Positions 17,361 through 26,018 of a DNA stretch of 64,000 nt are shown here, one piece after another (position 1 is the first letter of the stretch; each line of letters opens with the position of its first letter). Made by a program: the position numbers and the translations under genes. Source of the stretch: Nocardioides anomalus (GTDB taxonomy: Bacteria > Actinomycetota > Actinomycetes > Propionibacteriales > Nocardioidaceae). Where the stretch lies: the NCBI RefSeq assembly GCF_011046535.1, contig NZ_CP049257.1:4898001-4962000 (forward strand), written 5' to 3'. The notes under the pieces are model-generated. The model was not told where the DNA came from. It made no database searches and worked only from the letters and a program-made list of their open reading frames with translations.

Positions 17361-18271
17361 GGATCCCGGTCGGCGGCGTCGAGCTGGACGCCTTCCACGT
17401 GCCCGGTCGCGGCGGCGCCCTCGACGGCCCGGCCGGACGGCCGGTCGTGGTGATGGCGCACGGGCTGGGCGGCACCAAGGACTCCGGCCTCGAGCCGTTC
17501 GCCGAGGCGCTGGCCGACGGCGGCCTGGACGTGCTGGCCTTCGACTACCGCGGCTTCGGGTCCTCCGGGGGCGAGCCCCGCCAGCGGGTGGACCTGGCCG
17601 GGCAGGTCGAGGACTACCGCGCGGCCCTGGCCGCGGCGGCCTCGCTGCCCGGTGTCGACCCGTCCCGGCGGGTGCTGTGGGGCGTCTCGCTGGCAGGCGG
17701 CCACGTGCTGACCGCTGCGTCCGGCCGTGACGACGTCGCGGCGGTGGTCGCCCTGACCCCGCTGGTGGACGGGTTGGCCGCGGGCCGGCTCGCGGCCCGG
17801 CACCACCCGCCGTCCGCGCTGCTGCGCTCCACCGCCGCCGGTGTGCGCAGCCGGGTCGGGCGGCCGGTCATGATGCCGGTCGTCGCGCGTCCCGGCGAGC
17901 TCGGCGCCCTCACGTTGCCGGGCCAGCTCGAGGCGTACACCGCCCTGGCCGGGCCGACCTGGAGCAACGAGGTCGACGCGCGCATCGGGCTGGAGCTCGG
18001 CCGGCACCGGCCGGTCCGGCACGCGGCCGGCGTCCGCGCGCCGCTGCTGGTGCAGATCGCCGACTTCGACCGCTCCGCGCCGCCGCACGCCGCGGCCAAG
18101 GCGGCCGAGAGGGGCCGGGCCGAGGTTCGGCACTACCCGTGCGACCACTTCGACGTCTGGCCCGGCCGCGACTGGTTCGGCCCTGTGGTCGAGCACCAGC
18201 TGCACTTCCTGCGTCGGCACCTGACGACCTCCGACCGCGGTCGGATGCCCGCGGACACCGCGTCTCAGTAA
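17357..18271 (+). CDS. Alpha/beta hydrolase
   Basis: 304 residues from GTG 17357 (4-base overlap with tetR). Oxyanion-hole motif MAHGLGGTKDS, nucleophile elbow GVSLAGGH (Ser), and a C-terminal YPCDHFDVWPG supplying the catalytic His. The cap region resembles DLH/acetyl-xylan-esterase-like carboxylesterases. In this operon it could hydrolyse an ester or lactone produced by the upstream monooxygenase. No signal peptide, so cytosolic. Confidence 0.85.
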   Translation: MRIPVGGVELDAFHVPGRGGALDGPAGRPVVVMAHGLGGTKDSGLEPFAEALADGGLDVLAFDYRGFGSSGGEPRQRVDLAGQVEDYRAALAAAASLPGVDPSRRVLWGVSLAGGHVLTAASGRDDVAAVVALTPLVDGLAAGRLAARHHPPSALLRSTAAGVRSRVGRPVMMPVVARPGELGALTLPGQLEAYTALAGPTWSNEVDARIGLELGRHRPVRHAAGVRAPLLVQIADFDRSAPPHAAAKAAERGRAEVRHYPCDHFDVWPGRDWFGPVVEHQLHFLRRHLTTSDRGRMPADTASQ

Positions 18272-18274
18272 CCT
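18269..18274 (+). promoter_or_regulatory. Candidate -10 (TAACCT) for the P450 gene
   Basis: TAACCT fits TANNNT and ends seven bases before GTG 18282, the spacing expected of a leaderless transcript. It overlaps the stop of the upstream hydrolase, so the P450 could be transcribed alone as well as by read-through. Confidence 0.4.
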
Positions 18275-18281
18275 CGACGGC

Positions 18282-19679
18282 GTGGCACTCCTCGAGGAAC
18301 CCACCGACACCCGCGCGCTGACCCAGCAGCGGTTCGACCGGATGACGCTGGGCAGCGGCGGCGACAAGCTCGGTCCGGTCAGCTACGAGGGGCTGCCGCC
18401 CGGGCCACGGTGGCCGGCGCTGTTCCAGACCGTGGCCACGCTGCGCTACCGGCACTGGTTCCACCCGTGGCTGTTCACGAAGTACGGCGAGGTCTACACC
18501 GTCCGGCTCATGCCGAAGGGCCGCCCGCTGGTCTTCTTCACCCGGCCCGAGCACGCCAAGGAGATCTTCGCCGGGGACCCCGAGGTGTTCCACGCCGGCA
18601 AGGGCAACGCGATCCTCGGCCCGGTCATGGGTGAGCACTCGCTGCTGCTCCAGGACGGTGCCGCGCACAAGCGGGCCCGCAAGCTGCTGATGCCGGCGTT
18701 CAACGGCCAGGCCCTGCGCACCTACGCCGACCTGGTCAGCGCCATCGCGCGCGACGAGGTGGCACACTGGCCGGCCGACCGCACCTTCCGCTCGCTGGAC
18801 CGGATGAACGCGCTGACCCTGGAGGTCATCCTGCGCGTGGTCTTCGGCGTCACCGACGAGCAGCGGCTCGCCGCGCTGCGCCCGCGGGTCAACAAGACCG
18901 TCAACGTCAGCCCCTCGGTGCTGCTCGTGTGGACCTTCCCGGCCCTGCACCGGTTCGGCCCGTGGAAGGACGCGGTGCAGAACCAGGTCGAGCTCGACGA
19001 GCTGATGTACGCCGAGATCCGCGAGCGGCGCACGGCCCCCGACCTGGCCGAGCGCACCGACGTGCTCTCGAGGCTGATCCGCGAGTCCACCGGCGACGAC
19101 GCGCTCACCGACACCGAGCTGCGCGACCAGCTCGTCACCCTGCTGCTGGCCGGCCACGAGACCACCGCCACGGCGCTGGCCTGGGCGCTGTACGAGCTCG
19201 GCCGCGACCCCGAGCTGATGCGCCGGACCCAGGCCGCCGCCGATGCGGGCGACGCCGACGGCGACGCCTGGCTGGACGCGGTCATCAAGGAGTCGCTGCG
19301 CCTGCACCCGGTGATCCCGCTCGTGGTCCGCACGCTCATGCGGCCGACCACCATCGCCGGCATCGACCTCCCCCGCGGCGCCACCGTCGGACCCTCGATC
19401 CTCATCGCGCACGCCCGCGACGACAACCACCCCGACCCCGAGCGCTTCGACCCCGAGCGCTTCCTCGGCCACAACCCGCCGACCAACACCTGGATCCCCT
19501 TCGGCGGCGGCGTGCGCCGCTGCATCGGCGCCGGCTTCGCGCTGATGGAGGGCGTCGCCGTGCTCCGCGAGGTCTTCCGCCAGGTCGACGTGCGGCCCGG
19601 CGGCGACGACCAGCCCATGGTCCGCAACATCACCTCCGTGCCCGAGCAGGGGGCCAGGATCAGGGTCCGGCGACGCTGA
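18282..19679 (+). CDS. Cytochrome P450
   Basis: 465 residues, class with long substrate loops resembling CYP110/CYP138-type bacterial enzymes. I-helix [12 protein letters not shown] near 290-301, ExxR Glu337/Arg340 (KESLRLHP), and heme-ligand signature [15 protein letters not shown] with Cys414. GTG start. It lies 10 bases after the alpha/beta hydrolase and may act on the same substrate as the monooxygenase. The redox partner is not encoded next to it. Confidence 0.93.
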   Translation: MALLEEPTDTRALTQQRFDRMTLGSGGDKLGPVSYEGLPPGPRWPALFQTVATLRYRHWFHPWLFTKYGEVYTVRLMPKGRPLVFFTRPEHAKEIFAGDPEVFHAGKGNAILGPVMGEHSLLLQDGAAHKRARKLLMPAFNGQALRTYADLVSAIARDEVAHWPADRTFRSLDRMNALTLEVILRVVFGVTDEQRLAALRPRVNKTVNVSPSVLLVWTFPALHRFGPWKDAVQNQVELDELMYAEIRERRTAPDLAERTDVLSRLIRESTGDDALTDTELRDQLVTLLLAGHETTATALAWALYELGRDPELMRRTQAAADAGDADGDAWLDAVIKESLRLHPVIPLVVRTLMRPTTIAGIDLPRGATVGPSILIAHARDDNHPDPERFDPERFLGHNPPTNTWIPFGGGVRRCIGAGFALMEGVAVLREVFRQVDVRPGGDDQPMVRNITSVPEQGARIRVRRR

Positions 19680-20344
19680 GCGAGCCCCTCGAGGTCATCG
19701 CCGACTGGCTGGCCCTCACCGACCCCCGGCCCGAGCACGTCGACGTGCTGCTGCTGTTCGGCGGCTCGCTGCCGGACGCGTGGGACGAGGCGGCGGCCCT
19801 GGTGCGCGAGGGCCGGGTCGGGGCGCTGGTCCTCGTCGGCGGTCGGGGCCACACCACCGACGCGCTGTTCGACCTGGTCGGCGCGGCGTACGGGACGGCC
19901 GGGACCGAGGCCGACCTGATGGCGGCGTACCTCCAGCGCGAGCACGGCGTGATCGCCGACCTGCTCGAGCGGGAGTCGACCAACTGCGGCAACAACGTGA
20001 CCCTCGCGCGTGAGGTCCTCGAGCGCGCGGGGCTGAGGCCGCGGACCGTGGCGCTGGTGCAGGACCCGACCATGCAGCGGCGGATGGACGCGGTGTTCCG
20101 GCTGGTCTGGCCGGAGGCGGTCGCGGTCAACCGGCCGGGGCCGCGGCGGGGGCGGTACGCCTGGCCGCACGAGCGCTGGGTCGCCCTGGTCGTGGGCGAG
20201 GTGCCGCGGCTGCGCGACGACGCCGACGGGTACGGCCCGCGCGGCCGGGGGTTCCTGGCCCACGTCGACGTGCCCCCCGAGGTCGAGGCGGCGCACGCCG
20301 CCCTGCTGGCCGAGCACCCGGGCTGGGGCCGGCCCGCGCGATGA
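19676..20344 (+). CDS. YdcF-family (DUF218) protein
   Basis: 222 residues if read from CTG 19676, which overlaps the P450 stop (CTGA). The DUF218 core is visible: [27 protein letters not shown] and [18 protein letters not shown] with the Glu-Ser/Thr-Asn motif, then [17 protein letters not shown]. The next in-frame start, GTG 19745, would cut into the first beta strand. Family function is poorly known (possible SAM or nucleotide binding, envelope-related). The CTG start mirrors the one proposed at 5381. Confidence 0.8.
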   Translation: MSEPLEVIADWLALTDPRPEHVDVLLLFGGSLPDAWDEAAALVREGRVGALVLVGGRGHTTDALFDLVGAAYGTAGTEADLMAAYLQREHGVIADLLERESTNCGNNVTLAREVLERAGLRPRTVALVQDPTMQRRMDAVFRLVWPEAVAVNRPGPRRGRYAWPHERWVALVVGEVPRLRDDADGYGPRGRGFLAHVDVPPEVEAAHAALLAEHPGWGRPAR

Positions 20345-20351
20345 TGGCCCG

Positions 20352-21641
20352 GTGACCTGGCGGGAGCGGCTGCGCGGCCTGCGCATGGACCTCACGCCCA
20401 TGCGCACCTCGCGCGACTTCCGGCTCCTGCTCTACGCCGGCACGGTCTTCTACTTCGGCGCGATGGTCAGCTACGTCGCCATCCCCTACCAGGTCTACAC
20501 GCTGACGGGCTCGAACTTCGCGGTCGGCGCGATCGGCATCGTCGAGCTGGTGCCGCTGGTCGTCTTCGGGCTGTACGGCGGGGCGCTGGCCGACCACGTC
20601 GACCGGCGCCGGCTGCTGGTCGCCACCGGCGTGGCCCAGGCGGCCTGCACCGCGGTGCTCGCCGTCAACGCGTTCCGCGACGACCCGAGCGTCTGGCTCA
20701 TCTTCGTGGTCAGCGTCGGGTTGGCCTCGACGTCGTCGCTGCAGCGGCCGAGCCGCGAGGCGCTGATGCCGCGCACCGTGCGCCACGACGAGCTCCCGGC
20801 CGCCAACGCGCTGACCAGCCTGGGCATGCAGCTCGGGGTGCTGGTCGGGCCGGCGGTGGGTGGCCTGCTCGTGGCCTACGTCGGCATCGGCTGGTGCTTC
20901 CTCATCGACATCGGCGGTCTGTGCCTGGCCTCGCTGATGTACGGGCGGATGGCGGGCTACCCGCACCGCGCCGAGACCACGCCGCCCTCGCTGGCCGGCA
21001 TCGGCGAGGGCGTGCGCTACGCGCTGGGCCGCAAGGACCTGCTCGGGACCTACCTGGTCGACGTCGTGTGCATGCTGCTGGCCTTCCCGGTCGTGCTGTT
21101 CCCCGCGCTGGCCGAGGAGGTCTTCGCCCAGCCGCAGGTCCTCGGGCTGCTCTACTCCGCCGAGACCGTCGGCGCCCTGGTCGCGACCGCGCTCAGCGGC
21201 TGGGCCAGCCGCGTGCACCACCACGGGCGGGCCATCGTGCTGGCCGCGGCGGCGTACGGCGCGATGATCGGGCTCGCCGGCGTGATGCCGTCGATCTGGC
21301 TGGTCGGGCTGTTCCTGGCCTTCGCCGGGGCGGCGGACATGATCAGCGGCGTCTTCCGCGGCACGGTGTGGAGCCAGACCATCCCCGAGGCGATGCGTGG
21401 CCGGCTGGCCGGCATCGAGATGCTGTCCTACTCCGTCGGCCCGCTCGGCGGGCAGGTCCGCGCCGGCGTCACCGCCGACCTGTGGTCGGTGCGCGGCTCG
21501 ATCGCCTCCGGCGGCGCCGCCTGCGTGGTCGGCGTCGCCCTCACGGCCGCCCGGCTGCGCAGCTTCTGGGCCTACGACGCGCGCGTCGACGAGCACGCCG
21601 TGGCCGAGCGGGCCGTGCGCCAGGCGGCCGGCGAGGGCTGA
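20352..21641 (+). CDS. MFS transporter (EntS/MFS_3-like)
   Basis: 429 residues, GTG start, about twelve hydrophobic helices. Conserved loop between helices 2 and 3 (GGALADHVDRRRLLV) and a second-half equivalent after SGWASRVHHHGRAIV. Family members export siderophores, macrolides or other amphiphiles by proton antiport. It follows the YdcF gene by 7 bases. Substrate not deducible. Confidence 0.87.
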   Translation: MTWRERLRGLRMDLTPMRTSRDFRLLLYAGTVFYFGAMVSYVAIPYQVYTLTGSNFAVGAIGIVELVPLVVFGLYGGALADHVDRRRLLVATGVAQAACTAVLAVNAFRDDPSVWLIFVVSVGLASTSSLQRPSREALMPRTVRHDELPAANALTSLGMQLGVLVGPAVGGLLVAYVGIGWCFLIDIGGLCLASLMYGRMAGYPHRAETTPPSLAGIGEGVRYALGRKDLLGTYLVDVVCMLLAFPVVLFPALAEEVFAQPQVLGLLYSAETVGALVATALSGWASRVHHHGRAIVLAAAAYGAMIGLAGVMPSIWLVGLFLAFAGAADMISGVFRGTVWSQTIPEAMRGRLAGIEMLSYSVGPLGGQVRAGVTADLWSVRGSIASGGAACVVGVALTAARLRSFWAYDARVDEHAVAERAVRQAAGEG

Positions 21642-21643
21642 GC

Positions 21644-22183
21644 TCAGGCCCGCGACCGCAACGTGGCCACGGCCAGCGCGCCGAGGGCGCCGGCCGAGGT
21701 CAGGCAGCGCACGACGTTGAGCTTGACCCAGAGCGACTCGAAGTCGGCGCGGACGGCGGCCAGGTCCTTGATCTTGTCGACCGAGCCGGCCGCCTCGAGG
21801 GCGTCGTTGAGCGGGATGTTGCCCGCGAAGGAGACGACCAGCGTCGCGACGGTCAGCGCGGTGGCGGCGACGGCCCACCTCCGGGCCGAGCCGTGGGTGA
21901 CGACCGCGGCGGCCGCGGCCAGGAACGGCGCGCCCAGGAAGGTGGCGATGAAGAGCGGGTTGACGATGGCGACGTTCATGTTCTGCATCGCGTCGATGAA
22001 GGTGCGGTCGTCGACCCGGGCCAGGCCAGGCATCACGCCGGTGGACCAGGTGAAGAAGGTGCCGGCCTGGAGGCCGGCGACGACGGCGGCGACGACGAGG
22101 ACGGGACCGCGGGCGGTGCCGGTGGCCAGGGTGGTGGTGAGCACGGACTCTCCCGCGGTGGACGTGGTGGCTGTGGTGGTCAT
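21644..22183 (-). CDS. DUF1772 membrane protein
   Basis: 179 residues from ATG 22183, with four hydrophobic helices. It carries the DUF1772 (anthrone-oxygenase-like) pattern: AGLQAGTFFTWSTGVMPGL, AMQNMNVAIVNPLF, and GNIPLNDALEAAG. Membrane-bound and functionally uncharacterised in most bacteria. It is divergent from an AraC regulator across an 80-base spacer with two TGATCGT repeats, so it is the likely regulated target. It ends 2 bases from the MFS stop on the opposite strand. Confidence 0.85.
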   Translation of the reverse strand: MTTTATTSTAGESVLTTTLATGTARGPVLVVAAVVAGLQAGTFFTWSTGVMPGLARVDDRTFIDAMQNMNVAIVNPLFIATFLGAPFLAAAAAVVTHGSARRWAVAATALTVATLVVSFAGNIPLNDALEAAGSVDKIKDLAAVRADFESLWVKLNVVRCLTSAGALGALAVATLRSRA

Positions 22184-22222
22184 GGCCCCAGTCAAACCGC
22201 GTTGCCCTGGACGATCCATGGC

Positions 22223-22250
22223 TGATCGTTGCCACAACATGCGTGATCGT
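22223..22250. promoter_or_regulatory. TGATCGT direct repeats, probable AraC operator
   Basis: TGATCGT occurs at 22223-22229 and 22244-22250, start-to-start spacing 21 bases (two helical turns), in the spacer between DUF1772 and the AraC-type regulator. AraC-family proteins bind direct repeats in this arrangement. The second repeat covers GTG 22243, favouring the later regulator start at 22264. Confidence 0.5.
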
Positions 22251-22263
22251 CTACGTTCAGCGC

Positions 22264-23214
22264 GTGGACGGACTGGCGGCCCTGCTCGACGGACCTCGGG
22301 CGCGCGGCGCCTTCCTGCTGCGGATCCTGCTCGACGCCCCGTGGTCGGTGCGCCTGCAGGACGAGGCACCGCTGTCGGTCACCTACGTGGTCCGGGGCCA
22401 CCTGTGGCTCTGCCCCGACGACGAGGAGCCGGTCCGCCTCGAGGCCGGTGACGTCGTGGTCTGGGTGGGCAGCGAGCACTGGACCATCGCCGACGACCCG
22501 ACCACCCCGCCGCAGATCCTCATCCACCCCGACCAGCTCTGCACCACCGTCGACGGCCACGTCGTGGTCGAGGAGATGAGCCAGGGCGTGCGCAGCTGGG
22601 GCAACAGCGCGACCGGCGAGACCGTGCTGCTCACCGGCGTCTACCTGCTCGAGGGCGAGGTCAGCCGCCGGCTGCTGCGCGCCCTGCCGCGCACCGTCGT
22701 CCTGCGCGCGGCCGAGCTCGACACCCCGCTGCTGGAGCTCCTGGGCGAGGAGGTCGTGCGCGACGCCCCCGGCCAGGAGGCGGTCCTCGACCGGCTGCTC
22801 GACCTGCTGCTCATCACCCTGCTGCGCACGTGGTTCGACCGACCGCAGTCCGGCCCGCCGGCGTGGTACGCCGCGCAGGGCGACCCCGTCGTCGGGCCGG
22901 CGCTCCGGCTCCTGCAGAACCACCCCGAGCACTCCTGGACCGTCGGCTCGCTGGCCGACCGCGTCGGGGTCTCGCGCGCGGCGTTCGCCCGGCGCTTCAC
23001 CGAGCTGGTCGGCGAGCCGCCCATGGCCTTCCTCACCGGCTGGCGCCTCGCGCTGGCCGCCGACCTGCTGCTCGAGCCGGACGCCACGATCGCGTCGGTC
23101 GCGCGGCAGGTCGGCTACGCCACGCCCTTTGCGCTGAGCGCGGCGTTCAAGCGCGAGCGCGGGGTCAGCCCGCGCGACCACCGGCGCGGCTCGGTGGTCA
23201 CTCAGGCGGTGTAG
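22264..23214 (+). CDS. AraC-family regulator with N-terminal Cupin_6 domain
   Basis: 316 residues from GTG 22264. The N-terminal half is a cupin sensor (LLDGPRARGAFLLRI; YVVRGHLWLCP; LEAGDVVVW) and the C-terminal 100 residues hold two helix-turn-helix motifs (VGSLADRVGVSRAAFARRF and ASVARQVGYATPFALSAAFK). An upstream GTG at 22243 is possible but falls in a probable operator. Divergent from DUF1772, which it probably controls. Its 3' end overlaps the convergent SDR gene by 13 bases. Confidence 0.88.
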   Translation: MDGLAALLDGPRARGAFLLRILLDAPWSVRLQDEAPLSVTYVVRGHLWLCPDDEEPVRLEAGDVVVWVGSEHWTIADDPTTPPQILIHPDQLCTTVDGHVVVEEMSQGVRSWGNSATGETVLLTGVYLLEGEVSRRLLRALPRTVVLRAAELDTPLLELLGEEVVRDAPGQEAVLDRLLDLLLITLLRTWFDRPQSGPPAWYAAQGDPVVGPALRLLQNHPEHSWTVGSLADRVGVSRAAFARRFTELVGEPPMAFLTGWRLALAADLLLEPDATIASVARQVGYATPFALSAAFKRERGVSPRDHRRGSVVTQAV

Positions 23215-24062
23215 TGCGGCAGGTCCTCCAGCAGGGACGGGCCGGTCGGCTCCCAGCCCAGGGACATGCGGGTCTGCGCACTGGTCGCGCCGAGGTCCAT
23301 GGCGAAGAACGGCCCGATCCAGCCCATCTCGGCCATCGCGTCGTCGGCGGCGATGGAGCGGGTCGGCAGGCCCAGGCCGCGGCCGATGGCCTCGGCGATG
23401 TCGCGGGTCGCGACGCCCTCCTCGGCCACCGCGTGCACGGCCGAGCCGGCCGGCGCCTCCTCGAGGGCCAGGCGCACCAGTCGGGCCGCGTCGCTCACGT
23501 GCACCGCGGCCCAGGGGTTGCTCCCGTCGCCGGCGTACGACGCGACGCCGCGCTCGCGGGCGACCCGGACCAGCTCGGCCACGAAGCCGTGGTCGCCCTG
23601 GCCGTGCACGGTCGGCGCGAAGCGCGCGGCGACGGTCCGGACGCCGCGCTCGGCCAGGGCCAGGGTCGCGGCGCTGTTGGCCACGCGCGGGTGGGCGCCG
23701 GTGCTGGGCCGGTCGTCCTCGCTGCGGACGCCGACGAGGCCGGAGGCGAAGACGAAGGGCTTGCCCTCCAGCTCGGCGCCCATGGCCTCGCAGGCGGCGC
23801 GGTCCAGGTCGGCGGCCCGGTCCATCTGCGAGAAGTCGTGGTGGTAGCCGAGGTGGACGACGCCGTCGGCGCCGCGGGCGGCCTCGGCCAGCAGGCCGGT
23901 GTCGCCGAGGTCGCCGCGGAGCACGGTGGCGCCGAGGGTCTCGACGCGGGCCGCGGACTCCTCGGAACGGGCCAGCCCGGTGACGGTGTGCCCGGCCGAG
24001 ACGAGCTCGCGGACGGTGGCCGAGCCGATCCAGCCCGAGGCGCCGGTGACGAAGACGTGCAT
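23202..24062 (-). CDS. Atypical (extended) SDR, NAD-dependent epimerase/dehydratase family
   Basis: 286 residues from ATG 24062, preceded by a strong Shine-Dalgarno GGAGGAAGC. N-terminal FVTGASGWIGSATVREL (cofactor loop), acidic/basic switch LARSEESA, and HLGYHHDFS. The catalytic Tyr-x3-Lys is not evident (RVANSAATLALAERG in that region), typical of the atypical a5/NmrA-like SDRs. Two palindromes in the spacer link it to the divergent TetR gene. Confidence 0.85.
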   Translation of the reverse strand: MHVFVTGASGWIGSATVRELVSAGHTVTGLARSEESAARVETLGATVLRGDLGDTGLLAEAARGADGVVHLGYHHDFSQMDRAADLDRAACEAMGAELEGKPFVFASGLVGVRSEDDRPSTGAHPRVANSAATLALAERGVRTVAARFAPTVHGQGDHGFVAELVRVARERGVASYAGDGSNPWAAVHVSDAARLVRLALEEAPAGSAVHAVAEEGVATRDIAEAIGRGLGLPTRSIAADDAMAEMGWIGPFFAMDLGATSAQTRMSLGWEPTGPSLLEDLPHYTA

Positions 24063-24072
24063 GCTTCCTCCA

Positions 24073-24124
24073 GTGATGTCAGATGGTGACATCACCGTAG
24101 CACGCCCATGTCACACCATGACAT
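24073..24124. promoter_or_regulatory. Twin palindromic operators between SDR and TetR genes
   Basis: Site 1 is GTGATGTCA-GATGG-TGACATCAC (24073-24095), a perfect inverted repeat with 9-base arms. Site 2 is ATGTCA-CACCA-TGACAT (24108-24124), perfect with 6-base arms and the same 5-base spacer. Their centres are 32 bases apart (about three turns). Site 1 is next to the SDR ribosome site; site 2 ends just upstream of a TATGAT -10 (24128-24133) for the TetR gene. Confidence 0.75.
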
Positions 24125-24140
24125 CACTATGATGGGCGGC

Positions 24141-24701
24141 ATGGCCCGATGGGAGCCGGACGCAGCCGGTCGACTGCGCGCCGCGGCCCTGGACCTGTAC
24201 GTCGACCAGGGCTACGAGCAGACGACGGTCGCCGAGATCGCCGAGCGGGCCGGGGTGACCGCGCGGACCTTCTTCCGCCACTACGCCGACAAGCGCGAGG
24301 TGCTCTTCGCCGGCTCGGACGTGCTCGTCGCCCGCATGGTCGAGGCCACGGTCACGGCCCCGGCGGACGCCACGCCGCTCGACGCCCTCGGCCGCGCCCT
24401 GGACGTGGCCGCCGAGATGTTCGGCGACGGCCACGACCACTCCAGCCGCCGGCAGCGCGTGCTGCACGACAACCCCGAGCTGCTCGAGCGCGAGCTGGCC
24501 AAGATGGCGATGCTCGCCTCGGCGCTGGCCGGCGCGCTCGAGCAGCGTGGTGTCGCGCCGGCCGCGGCCGAGATGGTGGCCGAGGCCGCGATCACCGTCT
24601 TCCGTGTCGGCTTCGACCGCTGGGCCACCGGTCCCGGCACACTGTCGCTGCAGGAGACCCTGCACGAGGCGCTGGCTCAGCTGCGCACCGTCGTGGGCTG
24701 A
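24141..24701 (+). CDS. TetR-family repressor
   Basis: 186 residues from ATG 24141. Helix-turn-helix TTVAEIAERAGVTARTFFRH near 29-48, then a helical ligand domain with DHSSRRQRVLHDNPELLERE. TATGAT ends seven bases before the ATG, suggesting a leaderless mRNA. In-frame ATGs further upstream (from 24108) fall inside the operator. It is the likely ligand-sensing repressor of the divergent SDR and of itself. Confidence 0.88.
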   Translation: MARWEPDAAGRLRAAALDLYVDQGYEQTTVAEIAERAGVTARTFFRHYADKREVLFAGSDVLVARMVEATVTAPADATPLDALGRALDVAAEMFGDGHDHSSRRQRVLHDNPELLERELAKMAMLASALAGALEQRGVAPAAAEMVAEAAITVFRVGFDRWATGPGTLSLQETLHEALAQLRTVVG

Positions 24702-25444
24702 CTCGTCGGCTGGGCCGCCAGCCACGTGGCCCAGTCCGGGCCGCGCCGCAGCGCGCCCTCGCCGGGCAGCATCGCACCCGCGGCCAGGCTGGCCGGCGCC
24801 TGCTCCGGCACCACGCGCAGGTCGAGCCCCGCGTGCGCGGCGTACCGCTCGGCCAGGTCGACCAGCCGCTCCTCCTGCGGCCCGGCCAGCTCCACGTCGT
24901 GGTCCACCGCGCCGGTGGCCAGGTCGAGCAGCAGCCGCACGATCTCGCCGGTGTCGACCGGCTGGGTGGGCACGTCGATGACGTGGGTGGTGTCGCCGTC
25001 GCGGTTCCACTCGACCATCTGGCGGGCGAAGTCGTGGAACTGCGTCGCCCGCAGCACCCGCGCCCCCGGCGCGTGCGCGCGGGTCGCGGTCTCGTGCCAG
25101 ACCTTGGCCCGGTAGTAGCCGTAGTCGGTGGCCCCGTCCACGCCCACGATCGAGAGCACGACGCTGCGCCGCACGCCGGCCGCGGTGCCCGCCTCGCCCA
25201 GGTGCGTGGCGACGGTCTCGAAGATCCGGCGCGACTCGTACTCGTCCAGCACCGCGCCGGTCGAGGTGACGTCGACGACGGACTCGACGCCCGCCAGGGC
25301 CTCGACCACGGGCTCGAGGTCGGGGGCCATGAGGTCGAAGCCGGTCTCCCGGGCGATCTCGACCACGTCGTGGCCCTCGGCGCGGGCCAGGGCGGTGAGC
25401 CTGCTGCCGATGAGGCCGGTCGCGCCGGCGATGGCGATGCGCAT
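24677..25444 (-). CDS. NmrA-like SDR, NAD(P)-binding protein
   Basis: 255 residues from ATG 25444. N-terminal IAIAGATGLIGSRL cofactor loop, VTSTGAVLDEYE, SIVGVDGATDYGYYRAKVWHE with the Tyr-x3-Lys pair, and the NmrA-like ATQFHDFARQMVEW. It overlaps the TetR gene by 25 bases at the 3' ends. The divergent neighbour is an RsrR-like Rrf2 sensor. In Streptomyces venezuelae, RsrR controls a divergent NmrA-type gene, so this is probably the same redox-controlled pair. Substrate unknown. Confidence 0.85.
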   Translation of the reverse strand: MRIAIAGATGLIGSRLTALARAEGHDVVEIARETGFDLMAPDLEPVVEALAGVESVVDVTSTGAVLDEYESRRIFETVATHLGEAGTAAGVRRSVVLSIVGVDGATDYGYYRAKVWHETATRAHAPGARVLRATQFHDFARQMVEWNRDGDTTHVIDVPTQPVDTGEIVRLLLDLATGAVDHDVELAGPQEERLVDLAERYAAHAGLDLRVVPEQAPASLAAGAMLPGEGALRRGPDWATWLAAQPTSQPTTVRS

Positions 25445-25466
25445 GTCGTGCTCCTGTTCGCTTACT

Positions 25467-25483
25467 CGGACACCAGTTGTCCG
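25467..25483. promoter_or_regulatory. Palindromic operator between NmrA-like and Rrf2 genes
   Basis: CGGACA-CCAGT-TGTCCG, a perfect inverted repeat with 6-base arms. Extended to an 11-3-11 format about 8 of 11 positions still pair, which is the format I recall for RsrR full sites. A degenerate second copy (CGGACA-TCTGT-CATCCG) is at 25510-25526 next to the Rrf2 start. The placement fits control of both divergent genes. Confidence 0.65.
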
Positions 25484-25541
25484 TGTTGATCTCACTGTGG
25501 CACACAACGCGGACATCTGTCATCCGGGTATGCTCACGACC

Positions 25542-26018
25542 GTGAAGCTCTCCGCCGGCGTCGAGTGGGCCGTGCACTGCTGCGTGGTCCTCTCCGAGGC
25601 GCCCGCGCCGGTGCCGGCCCCACGGCTGGCGCAGTACCACGGCGTCTCGCGCACCTACCTGGCCAAGCACCTGCAGCAGCTCTCCCGGGCCGGGCTGGTC
25701 CGTTCCACCGAGGGACGGGTCGGCGGCTACGCACTCACCCGCCCCGCCGACGAGATCACCGTCCTCGACGTCGTGCTCGCGGTCGAGGGCCCGGAGCCCG
25801 CGTTCCGCTGCACCGAGATCCGCCAGAACGGCCCCTTCCCCGCCACCGGCGAGGCCTGCCTGCGCCCCTGCGGCGTGGCCCGCGCCATGTGGGCGGCCGA
25901 GGACGCCTACCGCGCCTCGCTGCGCGGCGTCACCATCGCCGACCTCGCCGGCGGCGTGCGCCAGGACGCCGGCGCCGACGTCTTCGACCGCGTCCGCGGC
26001 TGGCTGGCCACGTCCTAG
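25542..26018 (+). CDS. rsrR: Rrf2-family regulator, RsrR-like [2Fe-2S] redox sensor
   Basis: 158 residues from GTG 25542. Read from this start, VKLSAGVEWAVHCC gives Glu8 and His12, the non-Cys cluster ligands I recall for Streptomyces RsrR, which supports this start over ATG 25530. Winged helix: LAQYHGVSRTYLAKHLQQL and the wing GRVGGYALTRP. Cys residues at about 90, 106 and 110 (FRCTEI; EACLRPC) are candidates for the remaining ligands. The divergent NmrA-like gene strengthens the assignment. Its end overlaps the erm remnant by 4 bases. Confidence 0.82.
   Translation: MKLSAGVEWAVHCCVVLSEAPAPVPAPRLAQYHGVSRTYLAKHLQQLSRAGLVRSTEGRVGGYALTRPADEITVLDVVLAVEGPEPAFRCTEIRQNGPFPATGEACLRPCGVARAMWAAEDAYRASLRGVTIADLAGGVRQDAGADVFDRVRGWLATS

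Noticed and set aside
18320..18345. GGTTCGA (also in dacB) as a tRNA T-loop
   Set aside because: Both occurrences are inside coding genes with no cloverleaf or acceptor stem around them. No tRNA found in the window.
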